NCBI RefSeq assembly: GCF_004358165.1
Contig: NZ_SMTG01000002.1
Coordinates: 930,001 to 994,000, forward strand
Direction: 5' to 3'
Source of the DNA: Luteimonas terrae
GTDB taxonomy: Bacteria; Pseudomonadota; Gammaproteobacteria; Xanthomonadales; Xanthomonadaceae
DNA length: 64,000 nucleotides
Shown here: positions 18,159 through 31,885 of the stretch, piece after piece
Layout: each line of letters starts with the position of its first letter
Position numbering within the stretch: the first letter of the stretch is position 1
Position numbers and translations under genes: made by a program
The notes under the pieces: generated by a model
What the model was told of the DNA's origin: nothing
Database searches by the model: none
The model's input: only the letters and a program-made list of their open reading frames with translations

Positions 18159-19508
18159 TCAGCCGGCCAGGCCCAGCGCCCGCAGCGTGCCGCGCGCCTT
18201 GGCCCGGGTTTCGTCGAGTTCGCGATCGGGATCGGAGTCGGCGACGATGCCGGCGCCGGTGCGGAAGCGCGCGCTGTCGCCTTCGACCTCCGCGCTGCGG
18301 ATCAGGATGTTGAGATCGAGGTCGCCATCGCGGTTGAGCCAGCCCATCGCACCGGTGTAGGCGCCCCGGCCCTGCCCTTCGAGTTCGGCGATGATCTGCA
18401 TGCAGCGCACCTTGGGACAGCCGGTGATCGTGCCGCCGGGGAATACCGCGGCGATCGTGCGGCCGGGCGTCGCGTCCTCGCGCAGGCGGCCGCGCACGTT
18501 GCTGACGATGTGGTGCACATGCGCGTAACTTTCCACGCACATCAACTCGTCGACCTCGACGCTGCCCGGCACGCAGACGCGGCCGAGATCGTTGCGTTCC
18601 AGATCCACCAGCATCACGTGCTCGGCACGTTCCTTCGGATGACCGACCAGTTCCTGCACGCGGGCGACGTCGTCATCGCCGTCGAAACGCGCGCGCGTCC
18701 CGGCGATCGGACGGGTTTCGACCAGATCGCCGCGCACCGACACCAGCCGCTCGGGCGAGGCGCTGGCGACCGCCCAGCCCGCGCCCTGCAGCAGGCCGGC
18801 GAACGGTGCGGGATTGTGTTCGCGCAATCGCGCGTACAGCGCCGCCGGTTCGAGCGCGCCTTCGAAGCGCGCGGTCCAGCCGCGCGACAGATTGGCCTGG
18901 AACACGTCGCCGGCGCCGAGGTAATCGAGGACGCGACGTACGCCGTCGGTGAAGCGCGCTGGCACGTCCTCGTCCAGCGACACCGGACCGGTCCAGCGTG
19001 CGGGCGATGCCGCAGACACCTGCGCGGCGTCGACGAGCTCAGCCAGAAGTGCTTCCGCGCCGGCCTCGGCCACCGCGATGCATTCGCCCGTCGCGTGGTC
19101 GCGCAGTACTGCCGCCGGGCAGCGCCAGGCGACCGCGACCGGCAGGCCGCCGATCGCACGCGGCAGGTCCAGCACCGGTTCGACCTGGCCGGCGAGCTCG
19201 TAGCCCAGATACAGCGCCCAGCCGCCGCGGAATGGCCAGCGCGGTTCCTCGCGCGGCATGCGCAACGCCGACCACGCGGCGTCGAGCGCATCGAGGAACG
19301 GCGCGTCGACGTCGCTGCCGGCCTCGCTGCGGGTGACACCGTCCACGCCGAGCTCCAGCCGCATGCCGTCGGTCGCCAGCAGCAGGTCCCAGCGCGCATG
19401 CGCGGTGCCGTGCGCGACCGACTGCAACAGCAGCGGATGCCGCGCGGGCGCTGCGCGTTGCAGCGCCAGCAGGTCGGTCTCGACGGGAAGCGGCTGGGTG
19501 ATCAGCAC
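18159..19508 (-). CDS. pabB: Aminodeoxychorismate synthase component I (PabB-like)
   Basis: 449 residues of the chorismate-binding family: DVFQANLSRGW, SASPERLVSVRGDLVETRP, DLERNDLGRVC, PGGTITGCPKVRCMQII and the FRTGAGIVADSDPD C-terminal box. It would join chorismate and ammonia to ADC for folate. Genome context (next to mltG-tmk-holB) and the PGGTITGCPK motif favour PabB over TrpE, but the motif that carries the covalent Lys in E. coli PabB (PIKGT) reads PIAGT here, as in anthranilate synthase; see findings. The glutaminase partner PabA is not in the window. Confidence 0.88.
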   Translation of the reverse strand: MLITQPLPVETDLLALQRAAPARHPLLLQSVAHGTAHARWDLLLATDGMRLELGVDGVTRSEAGSDVDAPFLDALDAAWSALRMPREEPRWPFRGGWALYLGYELAGQVEPVLDLPRAIGGLPVAVAWRCPAAVLRDHATGECIAVAEAGAEALLAELVDAAQVSAASPARWTGPVSLDEDVPARFTDGVRRVLDYLGAGDVFQANLSRGWTARFEGALEPAALYARLREHNPAPFAGLLQGAGWAVASASPERLVSVRGDLVETRPIAGTRARFDGDDDVARVQELVGHPKERAEHVMLVDLERNDLGRVCVPGSVEVDELMCVESYAHVHHIVSNVRGRLREDATPGRTIAAVFPGGTITGCPKVRCMQIIAELEGQGRGAYTGAMGWLNRDGDLDLNILIRSAEVEGDSARFRTGAGIVADSDPDRELDETRAKARGTLRALGLAG

Positions 19509-19537
19509 GGCGGTGCGTCCGGAAAAGGTGAAACGGC

Positions 19538-21433
<1,896 letters not shown>

Positions 21434-21808
21434 CCGGCAATTCTACCGGGTCGCGGTGTGGACGATTGAGCGAACGGTGCAACTGCTCGTGGAATTCACG
21501 TGCTCGCGTACGCTCTGAAGCCCTCCCCTGCCTGCGGCCCGATCAGTGTCGTGTTTCAGGGTGCGACCAGTTACAGCCCTCCCCCGCCTTGCGGGGGAGG
21601 GTTGGGTGGGGGCGAGGCGTCGGGGCGCAGTCATGCCAGTCGCGTGCAAAAGCGGTTGAAGCGATGCGCCCGGTGGGATTGCATCCTCCCGTCCGGTTTG
21701 CCCCCATCCCAGCCTTCCCCCGCGCGCGGGGGAAGGGGCGGATTGCGATGCCCCGAAGCGGAACTGAGATGCGATACGCATCAGGTGCTCGCGGGAGGGC
21801 ACAGCATC
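21434..21808. other. Intergenic region uup-selO
   Basis: 375 bp without a convincing gene. It contains copy A of the bipartite hairpin repeat (21577-21736). The left part, 21434-21576, should hold the uup promoter, but I see no clear -35/-10 pair. Confidence 0.6.
21577..21736. repeat. Bipartite GC-rich hairpin repeat, copy A
   Basis: Left unit: CCCTCCCCCGC (21577-21587), 3-nt loop, GCGGGGGAGGG (21591-21601), then TTGGGTGGGGGC to 21613. Right unit: GCCCCCATCCC (21700-21710), then CCTTCCCCCGC (21713-21723) and GCGGGGGAAGG (21726-21736). The inner arms GGGTGGGGGC and GCCCCCATCC can pair across the 86-nt middle. It ends 72 bp beyond the selO stop. Copies B and C are at 28107 and 39955, in the same orientation. 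Confidence 0.9.
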
Positions 21809-23394
<1,586 letters not shown>

Positions 23395-23398
<4 letters not shown>

Positions 23399-24069
23399 CG
23401 ACCGAGCTCGAAGGGACCGCCCGCCTCCAGCGCCCGCTGGTACGCCGGCCGCGCGTGGATACGTTCGACGAAGCGGCGGATGTTCGGGCCGACGCGATCG
23501 CCGGCGCGCGCGACCGCGGCTTCGAGCGGAAAGCTCATCTGGATGTCGGCCGCGGTGAAGCGGTCGCTGGCGAACCACTGGTAGGCGCCCAGCTCGTGCT
23601 CGATGTAGGACAGATGCGTTTCCAGCTGCGGGCCGATGAAGGTCTGCATGGCCTTGTCGGCGATGCCGCGGGCGATCGGGCGGGCGAAGAACGGCATCGG
23701 CGCGCTGCGCAGGCGGTTGAACACCAGCGACAGCAGCAGCGGCGGCATTACCGAGCCCTCCGCGTAATGCAGCCACTGGCGATAGCGCAGCCGCTCGTCC
23801 TCGTCGTCCGGCGCGGGCGACAGCACGTGCTCGGCGTCGAAGCGCTCGACCAGCGCCTCGATGATCGCGCCGGACTCGATCAGCCGGCGTCCATCGATCT
23901 CCAGCACCGGCGATTTGCCCAGCGGATGCACGTCGCGCAGCGCCCTGGGCGCGAGCATCGTGTCCGCGTCGCGCGCGTAGCGGACCAACTCGTAGGGCTG
24001 GCCCAGTTCTTCCAGCAGCCAGAGCACGCGCTGGGAGCGCGAGTTGTTCAGGTGGTGCACGCGGATCAT
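23395..24069 (-). CDS. Glutathione S-transferase family protein
   Basis: 224 residues from ATG 24069 ([19 protein letters not shown]). N-terminal thioredoxin fold with the SRSQR active-site Ser region and the cis-Pro glutathione site [19 protein letters not shown]; the C-terminal helical domain has [12 protein letters not shown]. Substrate unknown. Stop overlaps the selO start, suggesting a joint redox-related transcript. The open frame that continues upstream past 24069 is antisense to the helicase gene and is not coding. Confidence 0.94.
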
Positions 24070-24273
24070 GGTCGTTCCCGGGGCGTTTCGTCGGGCCGAT
24101 ATGGGGACGCTTGCGCCGGACGGAAGCGCGTCGATCCACGGCATACATGGACGTGAACGGAAGCCATCGGCCTCACCGGCCCGCCCGGGCTCGCCAGGGC
24201 CCGTCGCTGCGGCGCGGTTTACACTATGCGGTTCCCCGACCGGCACTGCGCCGGCGCTACGAGAGACCGCATC

Positions 24274-26118
<1,845 letters not shown>

Positions 26119-26130
26119 GTTGTTCTGAAA

Positions 26131-26171
26131 GTCAGGCGTGAGACGTCAGACGCTAGAAGTCAGGAATCGTC
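26131..26171. repeat. 14-nt tandem repeat, about three units
   Basis: GTCAGGCGTGAGAC (26131-26144), GTCAGACGCTAGAA (26145-26158) and GTCAGGAATCGTC (26159-26171) are imperfect tandem units. They abut the REP-like pair that follows, 12 bp after the deaD stop. Confidence 0.6.
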
Positions 26172-26285
26172 GCACCAGCGAAAGCTGGGGCCCATTTTGA
26201 TTTTCGCGTTGTGTCCGAAGATCCGAATGGATGACCAGCCATTCGGCTGTTGAAAAGCGCCTCCAGCTTCCGTTGGGATGACGGT
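26168..26285. repeat. Degenerate pair of inverted REP-like hairpins
   Basis: The left end, CGTCGCACCAGCGAAAGCTGG, holds a CCAGC-GAAA-GCTGG hairpin; the right end, read in reverse, is CCGTCATCCCAACGGAAGCTGG, clearly related. Between them is an 8-bp stem CCGAATGG (26223-26230) / CCATTCGG (26239-26246). It looks like an older relative of the sharper pair at 36404-36525. It lies between deaD and the amidotransferase gene. Confidence 0.65.
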
Positions 26286-26336
26286 TGAGGTCGACGCCCT
26301 TCGCAGCGCCACTGCCTCGCTGTTTAGAATCAGACG

Positions 26337-27092
26337 ATGCCCCGCATCCTCGTCTTCCAGCACGTCGCCGCCGAGCCGCTCGGCACGCTGGATCCGCTGA
26401 TCCGGCGGCGCGGGCACCGCATCCGTTTCGTCAATTTCGAACGCGAGCCCGACGCGCAGCCGGGCGTCGATCGCTATCGGGGTCTGGTCGTGCTCGGCGG
26501 GCCGATGAATGTCGAAGAGCGTGCGAAGCGCCCGCATCTGATGACCGAGCTGCGCGCAATCGAGCGCATGCTCGAACTCGGCCGGCCTGTGCTCGGTATC
26601 TGCCTGGGCGCGCAGTTGCTGGCGCATGTGCTGGGCGCGCCGGTACGCCGTATCGATCGACCCGAGATCGGCTGGTATCCGCTGACGACAACCGACTCCG
26701 GTCGCCTCGATCCCGTGCTCGCGCCGCTCGGCGCGACCGCGCCGGTGTTCCAGTGGCACGGGCGGCATTTCGAGGTACCCGCGACTGCCGTGCATCTTGC
26801 GCGCACCGACAGCTGCGAGCAGCAGGCCTTCCGTTACGGCGACAACGCCTACGGGTTCCAGTTCCATCTGGAAATGGACCAGCCGCTGATCGAACGCTGG
26901 CTGGCGACGCCCGCCTATCGCGCCGAACTCGCCGCCTCCGGTCTGCCGCACGACGATGCCGCCATCCGGGCACTGACGCAGACGCATATCGCGCCGATGC
27001 AGGCGCAGGCAGAAGCCGTGTTCAACAACTTCCTCGATCTGGTCGGGCGTCCCGACCGGCGCTTCGTGCTGCCGTCGCGCGAATTCGGCTGA
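26337..27092 (+). CDS. Class I glutamine amidotransferase domain protein
   Basis: 251 residues, start MPRILVFQHVAAEPLGTL. Nucleophile Cys in LGICLGAQLLAHVLG, oxyanion strand LGGPMNVEE, catalytic His-x-Glu in FQFHLEMD. It resembles the stand-alone GMP-synthase-like amidotransferases (YfeJ type) that release ammonia from glutamine or act as glutamyl hydrolases. No synthetase partner adjoins it, so substrate is unknown. Confidence 0.92.
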   Translation: MPRILVFQHVAAEPLGTLDPLIRRRGHRIRFVNFEREPDAQPGVDRYRGLVVLGGPMNVEERAKRPHLMTELRAIERMLELGRPVLGICLGAQLLAHVLGAPVRRIDRPEIGWYPLTTTDSGRLDPVLAPLGATAPVFQWHGRHFEVPATAVHLARTDSCEQQAFRYGDNAYGFQFHLEMDQPLIERWLATPAYRAELAASGLPHDDAAIRALTQTHIAPMQAQAEAVFNNFLDLVGRPDRRFVLPSREFG

Positions 27093-27095
27093 GCG

Positions 27096-27317
27096 TCAGG
27101 GCAGCTCGAGTTTCGGCAGCGACACCTCGGGCACGCGCACGTCCGGGCCCAGTACGTAGACCACTTCGCCCAGCGTCGGCCAGCCGAACACCGGCGCGAG
27201 CCACCAGTAGGCGGCGATCACGATCAGCACGGTGACGATCAGCCGCAGCACCACGCCGGCGACCTTGAACGCCAGCCAGATGCCGAGGATGACGAGCACG
27301 AAGCCCAGCCAGCTCAT
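27096..27317 (-). CDS. Small two-helix membrane protein
   Basis: 73 residues from ATG 27317 (MSWLGFVLVILGIWLAFKVA), whose ATG overlaps the trhO stop (ATGA). The first 45 residues are two consecutive hydrophobic helices, followed by a short polar tail with GPDVRVPEVSLPKLELP. I recognise no family. Tight coupling to trhO is the only functional clue. Confidence 0.8.
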   Translation of the reverse strand: MSWLGFVLVILGIWLAFKVAGVVLRLIVTVLIVIAAYWWLAPVFGWPTLGEVVYVLGPDVRVPEVSLPKLELP

Positions 27318-28063
27318 GCGGGCGCGCCGTCGTGCAATGGGCGCAGCTGCGGGTCGAGTGCGACGCGCGCGTCGAACACGAAGCAGCGGCCGTCGTAGCC
27401 GAAGCCACCGACACGTTCGAAGTAGCCGAGGATGCCGCCGTCGAGTTGCAGCACGTTGTCCATGCCGTCGGCCTGCATCCACAGCGCGGCCTTCTCGCAG
27501 CGAATGCCACCAGTGCAGAAGCTCACGACAGTCGCATCGCGCAGCGCGTCGCGATGCGGCGCGAGCGCATCCGGCAGTTCGGTGAAGTTGTCGATCGGCA
27601 GCGTCAGCGCGTCGCTGAAGGTGCCGAAGCCGAACTCCTCGCGGTTGCGCGTGTCCAGCAGCACCAGCCGCTTGCCGGCGTCGTCATGGCCCTGCGCGAT
27701 CCAGCGCGCCAATGTCTCCGGCGCCACGTCGGGCGCACGCGCGGGCGCGTCGAGCGGCATGGCTTCGGGCTTGCGGAAACTGATGATCTCCGGCTTCACC
27801 TTGACCTTGAGCCGGGCGAACGGCACGGACGCGCTGCGGCTGCGCTTGACCTGCAAGGTCGAGAAACGCGCGTCGCCGCGCACCGCGTCGATCAATGCAT
27901 CGATGGCCTCGACCGTGCCCGCGAGGAACAGGTTGAGGCCCTCCGGCGCCACCAGCACGGTGCCGCGCAGGTCGCCGGCCTCGGCCAGATCACGGAGCCA
28001 GATGGCGACCGCGTCGGGATCGTCGATGGCGGCGAAGTGGTAGGCGGCGAGGTTCTCGATCAT
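27314..28063 (-). CDS. trhO: tRNA uridine(34) hydroxylase TrhO (YceA), rhodanese-like
   Basis: 249 residues from ATG 28063 (MIENLAAYHFAAIDDPDAVA). N-terminal acylphosphatase-like part with GTVLVAPEGLNLFLAG, then a rhodanese domain with the active Cys in SFCTGGIRCEKA and LLDTRNREEFGFG. TrhO makes 5-hydroxyuridine at tRNA position 34. Copy B of the bipartite repeat lies 43 bp upstream of its start. Confidence 0.95.
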   Translation of the reverse strand: MIENLAAYHFAAIDDPDAVAIWLRDLAEAGDLRGTVLVAPEGLNLFLAGTVEAIDALIDAVRGDARFSTLQVKRSRSASVPFARLKVKVKPEIISFRKPEAMPLDAPARAPDVAPETLARWIAQGHDDAGKRLVLLDTRNREEFGFGTFSDALTLPIDNFTELPDALAPHRDALRDATVVSFCTGGIRCEKAALWMQADGMDNVLQLDGGILGYFERVGGFGYDGRCFVFDARVALDPQLRPLHDGAPA

Positions 28064-28106
28064 CGGGCAATTGTAGCGGGCCGGCTGCCTGCCCCTTGCC
28101 TTCAAG

Positions 28107-28254
28107 CCCTCCCCCGCACGCGGGGGAGGGTTGGGTGGGGGCAAACCATCAGGTCACGGCGCGAAGACAACACTCACGGCGGTCGCACGCAACGAAAACC
28201 CGACGACCGGATCGGTCGCCCCCATCCCGACCTTCCCCCGCACGCGGGGGAAGG
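28107..28254. repeat. Bipartite GC-rich hairpin repeat, copy B
   Basis: Left unit CCCTCCCCCGC (28107-28117), loop AC, GCGGGGGAGGG (28120-28130), then TTGGGTGGGGGC to 28142. Right unit GCCCCCATCCC (28218-28228), CCTTCCCCCGC (28231-28241), loop, GCGGGGGAAGG (28244-28254). The middle begins AAACCATCAGG, matching copy C. It ends 37 bp beyond the aminopeptidase stop. Confidence 0.9.
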
Positions 28255-28291
28255 CGACGTGCACCGCGCGACGCAAAACCGCGCGAACCCT

Positions 28292-29866
28292 TTACTGCTC
28301 GTAGTTCTCCCGCACGAACCGGTCGAACAGGCGCACGCCATAGGCCGATGCGCCCGCCGGCGTCGTCGACAGTTCGTTGCCGTCGCGCCAGGCCATGCCG
28401 GCGATGTCGAGATGCGCCCACGGTCGCCCGGCGTCGATCCATTCGCCGATGAAGTGCGCCGCGGTGCCCGAGCCCGGCCGACCGCCGCCGTTGCGCATGT
28501 CGGCGATCGGCGATTCCAGCATCTTCCCGTAGCCCGCATGCATTGGCATGCGCCACACGGGTTCGCCGGACGTCTCGCCCGCCCGTTCGAGCTGCGCGGC
28601 GAGCGCGTCGTCCCGGGTGAACAGGCCCGCATAGTCGTTGCCGAGCGCGGTGACGATGGCGCCGGTCAGCGTGGCGATGTCGACGATCACGCGCGGGTTA
28701 TCCTGGCGCTGCACGTACCAGAGCGCGTCGACCAGCACCATGCGCCCTTCCGCATCGGTGCTGATGACCTCGTAGGTCTTGCCCGAGGCGGTGCGGATCA
28801 CGTCGCCCGGACGCGTCGCCGAGCCCGACGGCATGTTCTCCGCCAGCGCCGCCACGGCGACGGCGTTGACCGGCGCATTGCGGCCGGCGAGCGCGAGCAC
28901 CGCGCCGGTCGCGCTGGCGGCGCCGGTCATGTCGTACTTCATGCGCCACATGTTTTCGCTGCCCTTGATCGAGATGCCGCCCGAATCGAAGGTGATGCCC
29001 TTGCCGACGAAGGCCACGGGCGCCTCGCCGCGCGTGCCGCCGCTGTAGCGTACGACCATCAGTCGCGGCGGACGCACGCTGCCCTGCCCGACCGCCAGCA
29101 GGCTGCCCATGCCGAGCCGCTCCATCGCCGGCACGTCCAGCACCTCGATACTGACGTTGCGCTTGCCTGCAAAGGCTTCGCGCGTCCGGGCGACGAACTC
29201 GTCCGGCCCCAGTGCATTGGCCGGTTCGGTGACCAGATCGCGGGCGAACTTCACGCCCTCGGCGACCGCCTTCCAGTCGCCATCCCAGGCGCGCGCCGCG
29301 TCAGCGCCTGCCGGGCTGCGCACAACCAGTGCGCCGGTGCCGGCCGTGTCGTCTTCGCCGCGCGTGGTGCGGTACTTGTCGAAGCGGTACTGGCCGAGCG
29401 ATGCGCCGAATGCCAGTTGCGCAGCGGCCCCGGATTCGGCGCCTTCCCACAACACATCGACCTGCGGCGCCTTGCTGCGTGCGGCGAAGCGACCCACGTG
29501 GCCGCCGATGTCCTCGATGCGTCGCGCGTCCGCCGCGCCGCTGCCCGTGCCGACCAGCAGCACGCGATCGAATCCGGCGATGCCCGGCAGATCGAGCTGG
29601 CTGTCGACCTTGCCGCGGAAGCCGGCTGCGGTCGTCGCACGCGACAGTGCGCCCTGGCTGGCCGCATCGATCTGCGCGAATGCGCCGGTGCGTGCCGCGC
29701 CTTCGGCGACTTCCGGGACCGCCAGCACCAGCGTGCCACTCGTGGGTGCCTGCGCGGCCTCGAAGCGGATGTCGCGCTGCGCGGCGACAGGCAATGCCGT
29801 CAAGGCGGCGAGCAAGGCGATCGGGGCGGCGAGCAGCAGCGGCTGCGGATGACGGCGTTGGCGCAT
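28292..29866 (-). CDS. Secreted leucyl aminopeptidase family protein (M17)
   Basis: 524 residues from ATG 29866 (MRQRRHPQPLLLAAPIALLA), chosen because it opens a signal peptide ending PVAAQ; the ATG at 29944 adds 26 non-hydrophobic residues. M17 metal and active-site motifs: GKGITFDSGGISIKG, MKYDMTGAASATG and STDAEGRMVLVDAL (Ser replaces the first Asn of the usual NTDAEGR, but the Asp, Glu and Arg remain). E. coli PepA is cytoplasmic; the signal peptide places this one in the periplasm or outside. It hydrolyses N-terminal residues from peptides. Confidence 0.93.
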   Translation of the reverse strand: MRQRRHPQPLLLAAPIALLAALTALPVAAQRDIRFEAAQAPTSGTLVLAVPEVAEGAARTGAFAQIDAASQGALSRATTAAGFRGKVDSQLDLPGIAGFDRVLLVGTGSGAADARRIEDIGGHVGRFAARSKAPQVDVLWEGAESGAAAQLAFGASLGQYRFDKYRTTRGEDDTAGTGALVVRSPAGADAARAWDGDWKAVAEGVKFARDLVTEPANALGPDEFVARTREAFAGKRNVSIEVLDVPAMERLGMGSLLAVGQGSVRPPRLMVVRYSGGTRGEAPVAFVGKGITFDSGGISIKGSENMWRMKYDMTGAASATGAVLALAGRNAPVNAVAVAALAENMPSGSATRPGDVIRTASGKTYEVISTDAEGRMVLVDALWYVQRQDNPRVIVDIATLTGAIVTALGNDYAGLFTRDDALAAQLERAGETSGEPVWRMPMHAGYGKMLESPIADMRNGGGRPGSGTAAHFIGEWIDAGRPWAHLDIAGMAWRDGNELSTTPAGASAYGVRLFDRFVRENYEQ

Positions 29867-30028
29867 GGAATCTCCGGACGATGGCTGGGACTGCCGCGCG
29901 TCGCCGCGAGGCAACCATCGACCATAACAACCCGCAACTCCCACCCCGCCGTGCCGATGGTCATGCGTTCGCGATTCATCCGCGACAGGTCGCGCACGGC
30001 AACGTCAGCGCACCGCCCATCCCAGGCT

Positions 30029-30256
30029 TCAGGCTTTCGGCGAACCGTCCTTCGCGAGGTGGCGGCTGGCCCACATGTTGTCGACGAGGTTGGGATAGCG
30101 ACGACCGGCCTCGTCGGCGCGCTGTTGCGCGGCGTCCCTCTGCGCGGTCGACAGATGGCCGCGCGCGGACTGCGGCTTCGGATTGGGCCGCGTCCAGGGT
30201 CTGGTCTTCGGCTTGGGATGCGCGCGGCTGGGCGTGGTCGGCATGCGGAACACCAT
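30029..30256 (-). CDS. Small basic protein ending in an RRYPNLVDNMW motif
   Basis: 75 residues. The first 30 are Pro/Lys/Arg rich (SRAHPKPKTRPWTRPNPKPQ) and the rest helical with AQRDAAQQRADEAGRRYPNL then VDNMWASRHLAKDG. I recall no named family, but the last part looks like a conserved motif more than an accidental frame. Start uncertain (30256 or the next Met, 30244) and no strong RBS is seen. It could be false. Confidence 0.5.
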   Translation of the reverse strand: MVFRMPTTPSRAHPKPKTRPWTRPNPKPQSARGHLSTAQRDAAQQRADEAGRRYPNLVDNMWASRHLAKDGSPKA

Positions 30257-30376
30257 CGGCAGGTCTGGTTGCCCGCCCCCGCCCGGCGATGTGGAACCGG
30301 CCCGGGCGGTAACGGACAGGCGTCGATCATGCAGGCCGGCGCATCGCGCCGACGTGACGCGGGCGCACAGCCGCGT

Positions 30377-30742
30377 TCAGCGCGACAGCATATAGCCCGG
30401 CACCGCCATGAATCCGATCAGGCACACGATCGCGATGATGATGAGCACCACGCGCTTGGGATCGGCGCGGACGATGTCGGCGAAGGTCTCGGCGGTGCCG
30501 TCGCGTTCGGCCTGCGCCTGCGCGGCGCGTGCGTTCGCCTGGCGCTCGCGCTGGTAGTCGGCCATCAGCGCCTTGGCGCGCGGCAGGTCGTCGTTGTTGC
30601 GCAGCCAGATGCCGCCATGCGAGATGCCGAAGGGGCTGGGCCGGGTCTGGTACCAGTCGATGCGCGCCTCGTCGAGAAAGGCACGCACGTCGGCGGCCTC
30701 GTCTTCGGGCACGTAGCGCATGTTGAGCAGGAGCTTCGCCAT
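30377..30742 (-). CDS. DUF6164-like membrane-tail protein
   Basis: 121 residues from ATG 30742 (MAKLLLNMRYVPEDEAADVR). The N-terminal 75 residues form a small alpha/beta unit (AFLDEARIDWYQTRPSPFGI, HGGIWLRNNDDLPRAKALM), followed by a charged helix and a C-terminal membrane helix (VVLIIIAIVCLIGFMAVPG), so it is tail-anchored. It resembles DUF6164 proteins common in Xanthomonadaceae; function unknown. It may be co-transcribed with the HD gene 38 bp upstream. Confidence 0.85.
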   Translation of the reverse strand: MAKLLLNMRYVPEDEAADVRAFLDEARIDWYQTRPSPFGISHGGIWLRNNDDLPRAKALMADYQRERQANARAAQAQAERDGTAETFADIVRADPKRVVLIIIAIVCLIGFMAVPGYMLSR

Positions 30743-30780
30743 GGTGCGGATGATACCGCCGCGCGCCCGACGGCGCGGCC

Positions 30781-31398
30781 TCAGCGCTTGGTGGTGACTG
30801 CGCGCCGCAGATTGTGCCGGGCCTGCGCATCCAGGCGCGCATGGAAGCCGTCGTCGAGATAGATGCGCGGGCGCGCCAGCAGACTCTTGAGGAAACGCCG
30901 TCGGTTGACCGCATACAGCCAGCGCGGCACGTGCCGGTATTCGGTGGCGATGCCGCGATCGTAGGCGTCGAACGCGGCTGCATCCGCGGCGAGGATCGCC
31001 ATGTCGCAATCGAGGAACCGGCGTGCGTCGTCGGGATGCGGATCGTCGACGAAATCCGCCGGTGACAGCCGGCCGTGGCGCGCGGTGAGCAGGATCAGAT
31101 CGGCCACGCGCTGCGCATCGACACCCGCGTCGGGCAGCCAGCGTGCGATCGATTCGACCGCAAGCCCGGCCGAGCGCGCTTCGTTGTCGCCGGCGCGCGC
31201 GTCGTAGATCGCGTCGTGGTACAGGATCGCCAGTTGCACCTCGCGCGGCTGCGACCAGCCTTCACGCGCGGCGACTTCATTGAAATGCCGCAGCAGCGTC
31301 TCGACGTGACCGAAGTTGTGATACGCCCGGGGCGGCGTTGCATAGGCGCACTGCAGCGCCTCGCGCATCGGCGCGGGCAGTGTCGCGAGCATGTTCAT
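30781..31398 (-). CDS. HD-domain phosphohydrolase-like protein
   Basis: 205 residues from ATG 31398 (MNMLATLPAPMREALQCAYA), overlapping the upstream transporter stop as ATGA; an ATG 12 bp upstream is possible. Metal-binding HD-type residues are in RAYHNFGHVETLL and LAILYHDAIYDARAGDNE, and DCDMAILAAD gives the distal Asp. This is the family annotated as predicted metal-dependent HD phosphohydrolase, common in proteobacteria, with no assigned substrate. Confidence 0.9.
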   Translation of the reverse strand: MNMLATLPAPMREALQCAYATPPRAYHNFGHVETLLRHFNEVAAREGWSQPREVQLAILYHDAIYDARAGDNEARSAGLAVESIARWLPDAGVDAQRVADLILLTARHGRLSPADFVDDPHPDDARRFLDCDMAILAADAAAFDAYDRGIATEYRHVPRWLYAVNRRRFLKSLLARPRIYLDDGFHARLDAQARHNLRRAVTTKR

Positions 31399-31856
31399 GC
31401 CGATTGCCATGGACGCACCACCAGCAGCGCACCGATCGCGACGAGCGCCGCGCCGGCCAGCCGCATCGCGTCGACCGGACGCGGCTGCGACAGCACGCCG
31501 AAGTGATCGAGCAGCAGGGACCCGGCCAGCTGTCCGGCGACCACCAGGCAGATCATGCCCGCCGCGCCCAGGCGCGGCACCAGCAGCGTGCCGCAGAACA
31601 CGAACAGCGCACCGATCAGGCCACCCAGCCACAACCATGGCGGCAGCGCACCGAACGTGCGCAGTGACGGCAGGGGCGTGCGCGTGACCACCAGCACCAG
31701 TGCCAAGGCCAGCGTGCCGACCGCGAACGACAAGAACGAGGCGAACAGCGCGCCGTGCGTCAGTGCACCGACGCGCGCGTTGAGCAATGCCTGCAGCGGC
31801 AGCAGCATGCCCACCAGCACGGCGACGGCGGCACTCAACAGCAGCCAGTGATGCAT
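31395..31856 (-). CDS. DMT-family transporter, YdcZ/DUF606 type
   Basis: 153 residues, start MHHWLLLSAAVAVLVGMLLP. Five hydrophobic helices, the first with the family-typical PLQALLNARVGALTHGALFA segment, a later one GAAGMICLVVAGQLAGSLLL. DUF606 proteins are half-size relatives of EamA exporters and usually act as pairs; substrate unknown. Located between an MFS transporter and an HD protein on the same strand. Confidence 0.92.
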   Translation of the reverse strand: MHHWLLLSAAVAVLVGMLLPLQALLNARVGALTHGALFASFLSFAVGTLALALVLVVTRTPLPSLRTFGALPPWLWLGGLIGALFVFCGTLLVPRLGAAGMICLVVAGQLAGSLLLDHFGVLSQPRPVDAMRLAGAALVAIGALLVVRPWQSA

Positions 31857-31885
31857 GCGCGACTCCGAGGTCCGGGCGCGGCAGT

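Noticed and set aside
21577..21736. GC-rich repeats read as a CRISPR array
   Set aside because: Only two unlike hairpins per locus, no regular spacers and no cas genes.
27332..30862. 1176-codon plus-strand open frame across trhO, the aminopeptidase and small genes
   Set aside because: It crosses several well-supported minus-strand genes and a repeat; the sequence is composition noise.
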